Shown: positions 1 through 7,248 of the stretch, piece by piece | Position numbering within the stretch: position 1 is the stretch's first letter | Layout: the number at the start of each line of letters is the position of its first letter | From: UBA1494_A sp963973975 | Lineage (GTDB): Bacteria > Bacteroidota > Bacteroidia > Flavobacteriales_E > Vicingaceae | Reading direction: 5' to 3' | DNA length: 7,323 nucleotides | Assembly (NCBI GenBank): GCA_963973975.1 | Contig: CAXBCF010000046.1 | Span: 1 to 7,323 of the forward strand | Program-made: the position numbers and the translations under genes | The notes under the pieces: model-generated | Told to the model about the DNA's origin: nothing | The model's input: only the letters and a program-made list of their open reading frames with translations | Databases searched by the model: none

Positions 1-1
1 T

Positions 2-934
2 TATGACATCGATCAAATAGTAGTTTCAACAGGAGCCAAACAATCCTTGGCCAATGTGATTTTAAGTTTAGTTAATCCAGGAGATGAAGTAATCATTCCT
101 ACACCCTACTGGGTCAGTTATTTAGAATTAGTTAAATTAGCTGAAGGAATTCCTGTTTTTATTGAAGGAAGCCTTGAAAATGATTTTAAAATCACTGCCC
201 AACAGCTAAAGGAAAATATCACTTCCAAAACTAAGTTGATGCTTTACAGCAGTCCCTGCAACCCTAGTGGGTCCATATATTCCAAAGAGGAATTGGAGAA
301 ATTGGCAGCAGTGATTCAAGAGAAAAAGGATTTTTATGTGATTGCAGATGAAATCTATGAACACATCAACTTTATTGGGAAACACGAGAGTTTGGCGCAA
401 TTTCCGTCTGTTTACGATCAAGTGATTACGGTAAACGGACTTTCAAAAGGTTTTGCCATGACAGGCTGGAGGTTGGGATACATTGGTGCACCAAAATGGA
501 TTGCGAAAGCCTGTGATAAAATGCAGGGACAAATTACTAGCGGAACGAACAGCATTACACAAAGAGCAGCAATTACTGCATTAGAAGCAGATCCTGAAAA
601 AGTCACCAAAACAATGAATGAGGCATTCAAAAAAAGACGTGACTTAGTAGTGGCTGGTTTGAAGGAAATTGAAGGATTGAAAGTAAATGAACCGGAAGGT
701 GCTTTCTATGTTTTTCCGGATGTTACAGCCTTTTTTGGAAAGAAATTCAATGGTAAAAGCATTGATAATGCAACTGATTTCTGTCTTTTTTTGCTAGAAC
801 AAGCTGAAGTTGCCCTCGTTACAGGCGATGCCTTTGGAAACCCCAATTGTATCCGTTTTTCTTATGCAACTTCCGAAGCTACTCTATCTGAAGCATTGAA
901 ACGAATTAAAAATGCGCTTAGCTTGTTAAACTAA
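2..934 (+). CDS. Class I PLP-dependent aminotransferase (aspartate aminotransferase-like), 5' end cut off by the window
   Basis: Transfers an amino group between an amino acid (probably aspartate) and a 2-oxo acid using pyridoxal phosphate; a cytosolic enzyme. The open frame runs from base 2 without a start, giving 310 visible residues; family members have about 385-400, so roughly 85-95 N-terminal residues are missing. In visible numbering: the cofactor-phosphate loop TGAKQS at 10-15, PYWVSY at 35-40, NPSG at 87-90 (usually NPTG), the aspartate that binds the pyridine nitrogen and its tyrosine in ADEIYEH at about 115-121, the Schiff-base lysine K149 in LSKGFAMTGWR (codon at 446-448), and the carboxylate-binding arginine R285 in IRFSYATSE. 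The wording closely follows the Thermus-type (class I gamma) aspartate aminotransferases. Substrate cannot be fixed from sequence; aspartate/prephenate or other specificity is possible. A TTG at 47 is internal and not a start. It is followed 23 bases later by the heptose kinase gene. Confidence 0.93.
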   Translation, partial: YDIDQIVVSTGAKQSLANVILSLVNPGDEVIIPTPYWVSYLELVKLAEGIPVFIEGSLENDFKITAQQLKENITSKTKLMLYSSPCNPSGSIYSKEELEKLAAVIQEKKDFYVIADEIYEHINFIGKHESLAQFPSVYDQVITVNGLSKGFAMTGWRLGYIGAPKWIAKACDKMQGQITSGTNSITQRAAITALEADPEKVTKTMNEAFKKRRDLVVAGLKEIEGLKVNEPEGAFYVFPDVTAFFGKKFNGKSIDNATDFCLFLLEQAEVALVTGDAFGNPNCIRFSYATSEATLSEALKRIKNALSLLN

Positions 935-957
935 TTTTCCAAAAGAGAAATAAAGCG

Positions 958-1965
958 ATGAAAATAACTGCTTCCTATCTAGATTCTCTCTTCGAATCGT
1001 TTAAAAATTTTAAAGTGCTCATTATTGGCGATGTAATGGTTGATTCTTATTACTGGGGGAAAGTCGATCGCATATCACCGGAAGCGCCTGTGCCAATTGT
1101 TGCTGTTGATCGCAAAGAAAGTAGAATGGGCGGAGCTGCTAACGTTGCTTTAAACATTCAAGCTTTGGGAGCCACTCCTATTTTATGCTCCATCATCGGA
1201 GAAGATGAAGCTGGAGAGATTTTTATAAACCTACTTTCTAAAAACAAACAGAGCAAAGTGGGCATGCTTCAATTGCCTGGTCGCAAAACCACTCAAAAAA
1301 CACGGGTAATTGGCAATAACCATCAAATGCTGCGAGTGGATTCTGAGGAAACCAAGTCCATCAGCGGAAGTGTTGAAGAAAATTACATCAATTTAATCAA
1401 AACTTGCATCGACAAACAGGGTGTAGACTTAGTGCTTTTTGAGGATTACGATAAAGGGCTAATTACTGAAAAGCTTATTCAATCAACTGTTGACTATTGC
1501 AATGAAAAAAAAATTCCCACCACGGTTGATCCTAAAAAACGCAATTTTTCATTTTATAAAAATGTTAGCTTGTTTAAACCCAATTTAAAGGAATTAAAAG
1601 AAGGCTTGAAAATAGATTTTGATGTCAATCAACTTGATGAATTGGAAGCTGCTATTGAAAAGCAGGAGCAGCTTTTAAACAATAAAATCACCTTAATTAC
1701 CCTTTCTGAATTGGGTGTTTTTATCAAGTCGGAAAAGGAAAAACACCATATTAAAGCGCATTTGAGAAAAATCTTAGATGTTTCAGGTGCTGGTGACACC
1801 GTTATTGCTGTTTCAAGTTTGTGTTTGGCTGCCAAATGCGACTTAAAACTAATTGCAGCGCTTTCTAATCTCGCAGGAGGTTTAGTTTGCGAAAACGTTG
1901 GCGTGGTTCCAATTAATAAAGAAAACCTCTTAGAAGAAAGCAAACGATTATTGATTCAAAACTAA
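958..1965 (+). CDS. rfaE1: PfkB-family kinase, D-glycero-beta-D-manno-heptose-7-phosphate kinase type (HldE N-domain / RfaE1)
   Basis: Predicted to phosphorylate C-1 of heptose 7-phosphate with ATP, a step in making ADP-heptose for lipopolysaccharide core; cytosolic. The 335-residue protein matches the first domain of E. coli HldE in order and wording: GDVMVD at 24-29, the substrate-side block RISPEAPVP at 38-46 and GGAANVALNI at 58-67, RVIGNNHQMLRVD at 116-128, EDYDKG at 162-167, DPKK at 191-194, KPNLKE at 207-212, and the PfkB signature SGAGDT at 276-281 with the expected catalytic base D280. The cytidylyltransferase (second) domain of bifunctional HldE is absent; the length equals one kinase domain, so a separate nucleotidyltransferase is expected elsewhere. 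The ATG at 958 leaves a normal family N-terminus; the leader is A-rich with no strong Shine-Dalgarno. A run of nine A lies at 1505-1513 inside the gene. Another sugar kinase of the PfkB family is the main alternative. Confidence 0.88.
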   Translation: MKITASYLDSLFESFKNFKVLIIGDVMVDSYYWGKVDRISPEAPVPIVAVDRKESRMGGAANVALNIQALGATPILCSIIGEDEAGEIFINLLSKNKQSKVGMLQLPGRKTTQKTRVIGNNHQMLRVDSEETKSISGSVEENYINLIKTCIDKQGVDLVLFEDYDKGLITEKLIQSTVDYCNEKKIPTTVDPKKRNFSFYKNVSLFKPNLKELKEGLKIDFDVNQLDELEAAIEKQEQLLNNKITLITLSELGVFIKSEKEKHHIKAHLRKILDVSGAGDTVIAVSSLCLAAKCDLKLIAALSNLAGGLVCENVGVVPINKENLLEESKRLLIQN

Positions 1966-2592
1966 ATGCTTTTCCCCACTGCTTATTTCGGACCCATTTT
2001 TCAATATGCACTGCTAGTTGATCAACGCAAGTTTGAAATCGATGGTAAAGAGCATTTTGTAAAACAAAGCTACCGTAGTCGCTGTGAAATTTATGGAGCA
2101 AATGGCAAACTAAAATTGATTGTTCCGCTACAAAAGTGGAACAACCACAGTCCAACAGAAACTATTCGTGTGAGTTACGATGAAAATTGGCCACTCCTCC
2201 ACTGGCGTTCAATCATGTCGGCCTACAGAAGTTCTCCCTATTTTGAATTTTATGAAGATGATTTGAAACCCTTTTTTGATGAAAAGTTCGATAGTTTGCT
2301 TTCATTGAATTATGCAGCCGAAACCAGAATTTGGAACCTCTTAAACATTCATTGTATTGGCGATTTCTCCGAAAGTTTTGAACCCTTAAAAGCAAATGAT
2401 CCTAGAAAAATCATCCATCCGAATAATTCAACTTTGCTTGAAAATATCGAGTTTCCTGAATACACCCAAGTTTTCAGCGATAAATTTGGTTTCATAAAAA
2501 ATTTGAGTATTCTCGATCTTCTCTTTAATTTAGGACCCAATAGTTATAATTACCTCAAAAACATCGCAGCGCAGTATGGCAAAGAAAATTGA
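1966..2592 (+). CDS. WbqC-family protein
   Basis: A 208-residue protein of the WbqC family, whose biochemical role is not established; the family was named from an O-antigen cluster and a glycine-transfer role has been suggested. Family signatures are visible in order: PTAYFGP at 4-10, KQSYRSRC at 33-40, the block HWRSIMSAYRSSPYFEFYED at 79-98 (the strongest match), YTQVFSDKFGF at 166-176, and SILDLLFNLGP at 181-191. There is no signal peptide or membrane segment, so it is probably cytosolic. The ATG follows the TAA of the heptose kinase with no intervening base, and its 3' end overlaps the carboxylase gene by 17 bases, which implies co-translation. Sitting next to a heptose kinase agrees with a surface-polysaccharide role, but that is inference. 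Length is usual for the family and nothing looks broken. Confidence 0.88.
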   Translation: MLFPTAYFGPIFQYALLVDQRKFEIDGKEHFVKQSYRSRCEIYGANGKLKLIVPLQKWNNHSPTETIRVSYDENWPLLHWRSIMSAYRSSPYFEFYEDDLKPFFDEKFDSLLSLNYAAETRIWNLLNIHCIGDFSESFEPLKANDPRKIIHPNNSTLLENIEFPEYTQVFSDKFGFIKNLSILDLLFNLGPNSYNYLKNIAAQYGKEN

Positions 2593-4216
2593 TCTAGAAG
2601 AAAGCAAAAATGAAGACAGTATCCGCCTTTTAATCTCTGAATTGAAGCGGAAACAAACTAAAATTGAAGAAGGTGGTGGATTGAGTAAAATCAAAAAGCA
2701 ACACGATAAGGGAAAGTTAACTGCCCGAGAACGCATTGATTTTCTTTTAGATTCTAAAGCCAACTGCATTGAAATAGGCTCTTTTGTTGGCGAGGGTATG
2801 TATGAGGAATACGGTGGCTGTCCTTCAGGTGGTGTGGTGGTGAAAATTGGCTATGTATGTGGCAAACTTTGCATTGTTGTAGCCAATGATGCCACGGTAA
2901 AGGCTGGTGCATGGTTTCCAATAACGGCAAAGAAGAATTTAAGGGCACAGGAAATTTCCATCGAAAACCGCTTGCCTATCATTTACTTAGTTGACAGCGC
3001 TGGAGTTTTCTTACCAATGCAAGATGAAATTTTTCCTGATAAAGAGCACTTTGGTAGAATGTTTCGCAACAATGCCATCATGTCTTCGATGGGAATTACA
3101 CAAATTGCTGCGGTAATGGGCAGCTGTGTTGCCGGTGGAGCTTATTTGCCCATTATGAGCGATGAAGCTTTGATTGTTGAAAAAACAGGCTCTATTTTCT
3201 TAGCAGGCTCTTATTTAGTGAAAGCGGCAATCGGTGAAAACGTAGACAATGAAACACTGGGTGGAGCGAGCACGCATTGTGAAATTTCAGGAGTGACGGA
3301 TTACAAAAGTAAAGACGATAAGGATTGCCTTACTTCCATTAGAAACATTATGGATAAGATTGGCAGTTACAATCCCGCAGGTTTCGATCGAAAAAAGGCC
3401 GAAAAACCGAGTACTGAACCAAAGGAAATCTACAATAAGATTCCTTACGACAGAAACAAACAATACGATGTAAAAGACATTATCAATTGTTTAATTGATG
3501 AAGGAAATTTTGAGGAATACAAAGCACTTTATGGAAAAACCATTGTTTGTGGTTATGCAAGAATCGATGGTTGGGCAGTTGGTATTGTCGCCAATCAACG
3601 AAAAATGGTGAAAACTAAAACCGGAGAAATGCGCTTTGGTGGAGTGATTTATTCAGAATCTGCTGACAAAGCAGCTCGTTTCATCATGAATTGCAATCAG
3701 AAAAAGATTCCATTGGTGTTTTTACAAGATGTTACCGGATTCATGGTAGGCTCGAAATCAGAACATGGAGGAATTATTAAAGACGGAGCAAAAATGGTGA
3801 ATGCCATGGCAAATTCAGTGGTTCCTAAGTTCACAATTATGATGGGCAACAGCTATGGAGCAGGAAATTATGCCATGTGCGGAAAAGCCTACGATCCTAG
3901 ATTGATAGCAGCTTGGCCAACTGCCAATATTGCGGTAATGAGTGGTGGATCAGCTGCAAAAACGCTGCTACAAATTAAAGTTGCAACATTGGAAGCCAAG
4001 GGAGAGAAAATTACTGAGGAAGATAAAGATGCCTTGCTGAAAGAAATTACCGATCGCTATGAAAAGCAGACTTCTCCATATTATGCTGCAGCTAGATTGT
4101 GGGTAGACAATGTGATCGATCCTATGGATACAAGAACTTGGATTTCTATGGGAATTGAAGCAGCGAACCACGCTCCTATCGAAAAACCTTACAATGTTGG
4201 TATAATTCAAACCTAA
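2576..4216 (+). CDS. Acyl-CoA carboxylase, carboxyltransferase (beta) subunit, methylcrotonyl/geranyl-CoA carboxylase type
   Basis: Moves the carboxyl group from carboxybiotin to an acyl-CoA; cytosolic, normally in a complex with a biotin carboxylase/biotin carrier (alpha) subunit. The 546 residues span the whole family. The N-terminal crotonase-like half has HDKGKLTARERIDFLLD at 43-59, VDSAGVFLPMQ at 139-149, FPDKEHFGR at 153-161 and the glycine-rich acyl-CoA-side loop GSCVAGGAY at 182-190. The C-terminal half has FGGVIYSESADKAARF at 354-369, DVTGFMVG at 385-392, EHGGIIKDGAKMVNA at 396-410, the biotin-side loop GNSYGAGNYAM at 424-434, KAYDPRLIAAWP at 437-448 and AVMSGGSAAKTL at 453-464. DVTGFMVG and GNSYGAGNYAM separate it from propionyl-CoA carboxylases, which read DVPGF and AYGGAY there. 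Methylcrotonyl-CoA (leucine breakdown) is therefore likelier than propionyl-CoA, but the true substrate is unproven. The start lies inside wbqC. No alpha subunit is in the window. Confidence 0.92.
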   Translation: MAKKIDLEESKNEDSIRLLISELKRKQTKIEEGGGLSKIKKQHDKGKLTARERIDFLLDSKANCIEIGSFVGEGMYEEYGGCPSGGVVVKIGYVCGKLCIVVANDATVKAGAWFPITAKKNLRAQEISIENRLPIIYLVDSAGVFLPMQDEIFPDKEHFGRMFRNNAIMSSMGITQIAAVMGSCVAGGAYLPIMSDEALIVEKTGSIFLAGSYLVKAAIGENVDNETLGGASTHCEISGVTDYKSKDDKDCLTSIRNIMDKIGSYNPAGFDRKKAEKPSTEPKEIYNKIPYDRNKQYDVKDIINCLIDEGNFEEYKALYGKTIVCGYARIDGWAVGIVANQRKMVKTKTGEMRFGGVIYSESADKAARFIMNCNQKKIPLVFLQDVTGFMVGSKSEHGGIIKDGAKMVNAMANSVVPKFTIMMGNSYGAGNYAMCGKAYDPRLIAAWPTANIAVMSGGSAAKTLLQIKVATLEAKGEKITEEDKDALLKEITDRYEKQTSPYYAAARLWVDNVIDPMDTRTWISMGIEAANHAPIEKPYNVGIIQT

Positions 4217-4220
4217 TGCT

Positions 4221-4922
4221 ATGAGAAGATTTAATAGAAATGGTTACAATCGCCCTGTTGGTCTCTTTTTAGAGTTTCTGATTATTCTTGCAGGTATTAC
4301 CGTTTCATTTTTATTGAATGAATGGCGAACAGAAAAGAAAAACAAGGAACACAAACTTGATTTGGTCGCCGAAATCGCCAAAGACCTCAAAATCGACTCT
4401 CTCAAATTGGAGTTTAGCATTAAAACCTACCATTTGTTGATTCGTGGTATGGACTCTTTAACCGAGTTTGAGAGCAACAAAAGTCAAACAGACAGCTTGA
4501 CACTTTTCCTTGATTTTTTTGTCACTTACAGCACATTTAAACCACAGCCAACAAGCTATACCAAATTACTTTCAGACAATGAGTTGAAATTAAATGTTGA
4601 AGATTCCTTAATTGATCAATTTATCTTACTGCACAATACCACCTATGACCTTCTCGAAGAGTGGAATCAAATTGAACGAATGTTTGTGTTGGAACAAGCA
4701 CTACCCTACTTGAATCTCAATGCACCATATTATCCAACAAGTGGAATGGCTACATTTGATGGAAAGGTATTTCTAGATTTAAGAAAAGAAAATGCCTTTA
4801 TGAACCTTTTGAATACAGGAAAATCTTTTAAAAGAGCAGTGAATTACTTTAATAATAAGGCTTTGGTTGAAGTAAAAGCCCTTCAGGCTAAAATCAACAA
4901 TAAATTGAATAAACAATTGTAA
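4221..4922 (+). CDS. Hypothetical membrane-anchored protein with one N-terminal transmembrane helix
   Basis: I do not recognise a function. The 233-residue protein has a basic N-terminus (R2, R3, R6, R11), one hydrophobic helix at about 14-33 containing LEFLIILAGITVSFLL, then the short motif NEWR at 33-36 and a charged stretch KKNKEHK at 39-45. The rest looks soluble and mostly helical, with a predicted coiled tail at about 205-233 (KALVEVKALQAKINNKLNK). The layout of one early helix ending in an N-x-W motif followed by a helical domain of about 200 residues resembles uncharacterised Bacteroidota families such as DUF6090; this is resemblance from memory only. Positive charge on both sides makes topology ambiguous. 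It begins four bases after the carboxylase stop, so it is probably the last gene of that operon. No catalytic motif, lipobox or cysteine pair is seen. Confidence 0.8.
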   Translation: MRRFNRNGYNRPVGLFLEFLIILAGITVSFLLNEWRTEKKNKEHKLDLVAEIAKDLKIDSLKLEFSIKTYHLLIRGMDSLTEFESNKSQTDSLTLFLDFFVTYSTFKPQPTSYTKLLSDNELKLNVEDSLIDQFILLHNTTYDLLEEWNQIERMFVLEQALPYLNLNAPYYPTSGMATFDGKVFLDLRKENAFMNLLNTGKSFKRAVNYFNNKALVEVKALQAKINNKLNKQL

Positions 4923-4952
4923 AGTTTTAAGCCTTCTCATTAAGAAGCGAAA

Positions 4953-4982
4953 TTCAGTTTCCTTCCACTTCCCTTAACTTTG
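4953..4982 (+). promoter_or_regulatory. Bacteroidota-type promoter for the penicillin-binding protein gene
   Basis: TAACTTTG at 4975-4982 is a perfect match to the TAnnTTTG -7 element used by the primary sigma factor of Bacteroidota. A TTC at 4953-4955, one base from the TTG core of the -33 element, lies 19 bases upstream, within the usual spacing. Transcription would start a few bases after 4982 and leave a leader of about 25 bases before the ATG at 5013. It is the only clear promoter in the window and sits in its only internal gap of more than 25 bases, which supports separate expression of the penicillin-binding protein gene. Confidence 0.6.
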
Positions 4983-5012
4983 CAATTTAGTTTATAGTTT
5001 TTAAATAGTCGA

Positions 5013-7244
5013 ATGCCCAAAGTAAACTCTAAGCTGCGTCGCTTAGTCAAGTTTTTTCTAATTATTTTTCTTTCTGTAGTGATTTGCTGCATCACATTTA
5101 TGGCCATCTTATTGTTGGGTGGCTTTGGCAAAATACCTTCTAAAGCTGAACTTAACAGCATTCAAAATGAATCGGCGAGTTTAATTTACAGTGAAGAAGG
5201 AACCTTAATTGGTAAGTTTTACGCCCAAAACAGAACTAATACGGTTTACGATTCCTTGCCACAACACTTAATTAATGCCCTCATTGCAACAGAAGATGCC
5301 AGGTTTTTTGAACACGATGGATTGGATAAAATCAGTTTGTTAAGGGTGCTTTTTAAAACCGTTCTTATAGGCGACAAAAGTTCGGGTGGCGGCAGCACCT
5401 TGAGTCAACAATTAGCGAAAAACCTTTATGGACGAAAGGATTATGGTAAGATCACTATCTTAATCAATAAGATTAAAGAGATTATTCTAGCAAGAAGAAT
5501 AGAGAACAATTATAGCAAGGAAGCCATTATTCAACTTTACCTCAATACCGTTCCTTTTGGAGAAAACCTCTATGGAATTGAATCTGCTTCTCAACGCTTT
5601 TTTGATGCGACCACTTCTAAATTAAAATTGGAAGAATCAGCCGTTTTGATTGGTTTATTGAAGGCAAATTCTTATTACAATCCTCGCTTGCATCCCGATC
5701 ATGCGCTTAATCGCAGACAGGTTGTGATTCGGCAAATGGAAAAATACGCCTACATCACTGAAAAGGAAAGTGATTCGCTTCAAGCGCTGCCATTAACACT
5801 CAACTATAAAAACTTAAGTGCAAATAATCCTGCTCCCTACTTTTTAAGGAAAGTAAAAAAGGATGCTGAAATCATTTTGGCCGAATACAATCAGTCAAGA
5901 GAAAAAGCCTATCAATTGGAAAGAGATGGTTTAATCATTAAAACAAGTCTCAACTTAAGTCTTCAGCAAGCGGCTCAGGAAGCCATGAAAAAGCAGTTGT
6001 CTAAAATGCAACTTTTGTTGAGAAAGCAATACCAGCAATCCAGTCAACAAAGGAAACTATTGGAATTAGCAACAAAAATTGCCAGACAAGAGAGCCTTTC
6101 GATTGAGAACACTAAAAAGAAGAAACGCTTTGTTTTTCAATGGGACGAAGTAGAAGAATTGCCTGAAATGAGTGTTTTAGACAGTCTTAAATATGTCTTG
6201 ACGCAATTGCAAAGTGGTGTTTTGGGAATAAATCCTCAATCAGGTGCAATCAAGGCTTGGCTTGGAGGCATCGATTTTCAAACCAACCCGTACGATCAAA
6301 TTTTAGCGAAGAGGCAATTGGCTTCCACTTTTAAGCCCATTTTGTATGCTACTGCATTTGAATCAGGTGTTCAATTGTGCGATTATTTGAGCAATGAGTC
6401 AATCGTTTTAACCGATTATGAAGACTGGACACCTAGCAACTACGATGGTGAAAGTGGCGGAAAATATTCGGTTGCAGCTTCTTTGGCCTATTCAAAAAAC
6501 ATTCCTACGCTTCACCTCTATTTTCAAGTTGGCATCGAAAAACTTCAGGAAACTTGGAGTAAATTGGGATTTATTGAAGAGCTCAATCAAGAACCATCGG
6601 TAATATTGGGAACAAACTCGGTGAGCATGTTAGAATTGGCAATTGCCTATAGCAGTTTTGCCAATTTGGGTTATTTAGTAGAGCCTTATTCCATTGAATC
6701 CATTGCGAGTTCAGATGGTATAATTATTTTTCAAAGAGAGAAGCGCAAAAAAGAGCGAGTACTTGAAGAAGAGACTTGCTTGGCAGTGAATGAAGCATTG
6801 AGTATGGCAATACGTGAAGGAACTGGAACAGCACTGCCCTATCGCTACGGGGTTAGGTCTGCTTGGGCTGGAAAAACTGGAACTTCTCAAGATTATGCCG
6901 ATGCATGGTTTGTGGGCTACAACAAAGAAATTGTTTTAGTGAGTCGCGTTGGTGCTGCCTACCCAAGTATACACTTTAGTAATGGAGCATACGGTTCCGG
7001 GAGTGCCTTGGCATTGCCAATTATTGGAGAGTGTTTAAGAAACTCTCGAAATCAGAAATGGATAAATGCAGGGCTTGCTCACAGCGATGACATTGACTGC
7101 GAAAACTTCAAAGAATTAAGTGGTGTTGGTAAATTCCTCAACTCATTTAAAAAGAGCGAAACTACCCTCGAAAAGGAACAGAAAAAAGCAGAACGCAAAC
7201 AAAAAAAGAAAGGCTTTTTTAAGAAGCTGTTTGATGGTGAGTAG
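5013..7244 (+). CDS. Class A penicillin-binding protein (bifunctional peptidoglycan glycosyltransferase/transpeptidase, PBP1A-like)
   Basis: Polymerises lipid II into glycan strands and crosslinks the stem peptides; anchored in the inner membrane with both catalytic domains in the periplasm. The 743 residues are full length: short basic cytoplasmic start, membrane helix at about 12-36, GT51 domain at about 55-250, linker, transpeptidase at about 400-675, and a lysine-rich tail at 713-739. GT51 motifs: EDARFFEHDG at 94-103 with catalytic E94, GGSTLSQQLAKN at 126-137, KIKEIILARRIE at 153-164 with the second glutamate E156, LYLNTVPFG at 175-183, and YYNP at 221-224. Transpeptidase motifs: STFK with nucleophile S438 and K441, SKN at 494-496, KTGT at 621-624. 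The linker has a helical Q/K-rich stretch at about 318-362. The block before the nucleophile reads RQLAS instead of the common RQPGS. The start at 5013 gives a sensible N-terminus. It has its own promoter; no terminator hairpin is seen after the stop. Confidence 0.95.
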   Translation: MPKVNSKLRRLVKFFLIIFLSVVICCITFMAILLLGGFGKIPSKAELNSIQNESASLIYSEEGTLIGKFYAQNRTNTVYDSLPQHLINALIATEDARFFEHDGLDKISLLRVLFKTVLIGDKSSGGGSTLSQQLAKNLYGRKDYGKITILINKIKEIILARRIENNYSKEAIIQLYLNTVPFGENLYGIESASQRFFDATTSKLKLEESAVLIGLLKANSYYNPRLHPDHALNRRQVVIRQMEKYAYITEKESDSLQALPLTLNYKNLSANNPAPYFLRKVKKDAEIILAEYNQSREKAYQLERDGLIIKTSLNLSLQQAAQEAMKKQLSKMQLLLRKQYQQSSQQRKLLELATKIARQESLSIENTKKKKRFVFQWDEVEELPEMSVLDSLKYVLTQLQSGVLGINPQSGAIKAWLGGIDFQTNPYDQILAKRQLASTFKPILYATAFESGVQLCDYLSNESIVLTDYEDWTPSNYDGESGGKYSVAASLAYSKNIPTLHLYFQVGIEKLQETWSKLGFIEELNQEPSVILGTNSVSMLELAIAYSSFANLGYLVEPYSIESIASSDGIIIFQREKRKKERVLEEETCLAVNEALSMAIREGTGTALPYRYGVRSAWAGKTGTSQDYADAWFVGYNKEIVLVSRVGAAYPSIHFSNGAYGSGSALALPIIGECLRNSRNQKWINAGLAHSDDIDCENFKELSGVGKFLNSFKKSETTLEKEQKKAERKQKKKGFFKKLFDGE

Positions 7245-7248
7245 AAAA

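Noticed and set aside
932..939. TAATTTTC between the aminotransferase and kinase genes as a TAnnTTTG promoter
   Set aside because: The last base does not match and no -33 element stands at the right distance; the 23-base gap is better explained as within an operon.
1629..2155. Open frames on the minus strand opposite the kinase and WbqC genes
   Set aside because: They are antisense shadows of strongly supported genes, with no recognisable protein wording or start signals.
2754..2948. Minus-strand frame opposite the carboxylase gene
   Set aside because: Composition is skewed and it lies wholly within a conserved domain on the other strand.
4931..4948. Small inverted repeat CTTCT/AGAAG after the membrane-protein gene as a terminator
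   Set aside because: The stem has only five pairs with a five-base loop, is AT-rich, and is not followed by a T tract, so it is too weak to call.
6418..6603. Second plus-strand frame inside the penicillin-binding protein gene
   Set aside because: It is out of frame with the well-supported transpeptidase domain and has no family features.
7202..7208. A AAA AAG slippery heptamer in the zero frame near the end of the penicillin-binding protein gene, followed by a possible six-pair hairpin at 7213-7227
   Set aside because: A -1 shift would stop after four codons (TAA at 7220-7222) and only change the last few residues. It lies in lysine-rich AT-rich coding DNA where such heptamers arise by chance, and the hairpin is weak and very close.
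958..7244. A new multi-gene defence, secretion or biosynthetic system
   Set aside because: Five of the six genes belong to familiar metabolic or envelope families with intact motifs, and the sixth gives no sign of such a role; there are no nuclease, toxin, reverse transcriptase, secretion or mobile-element genes.
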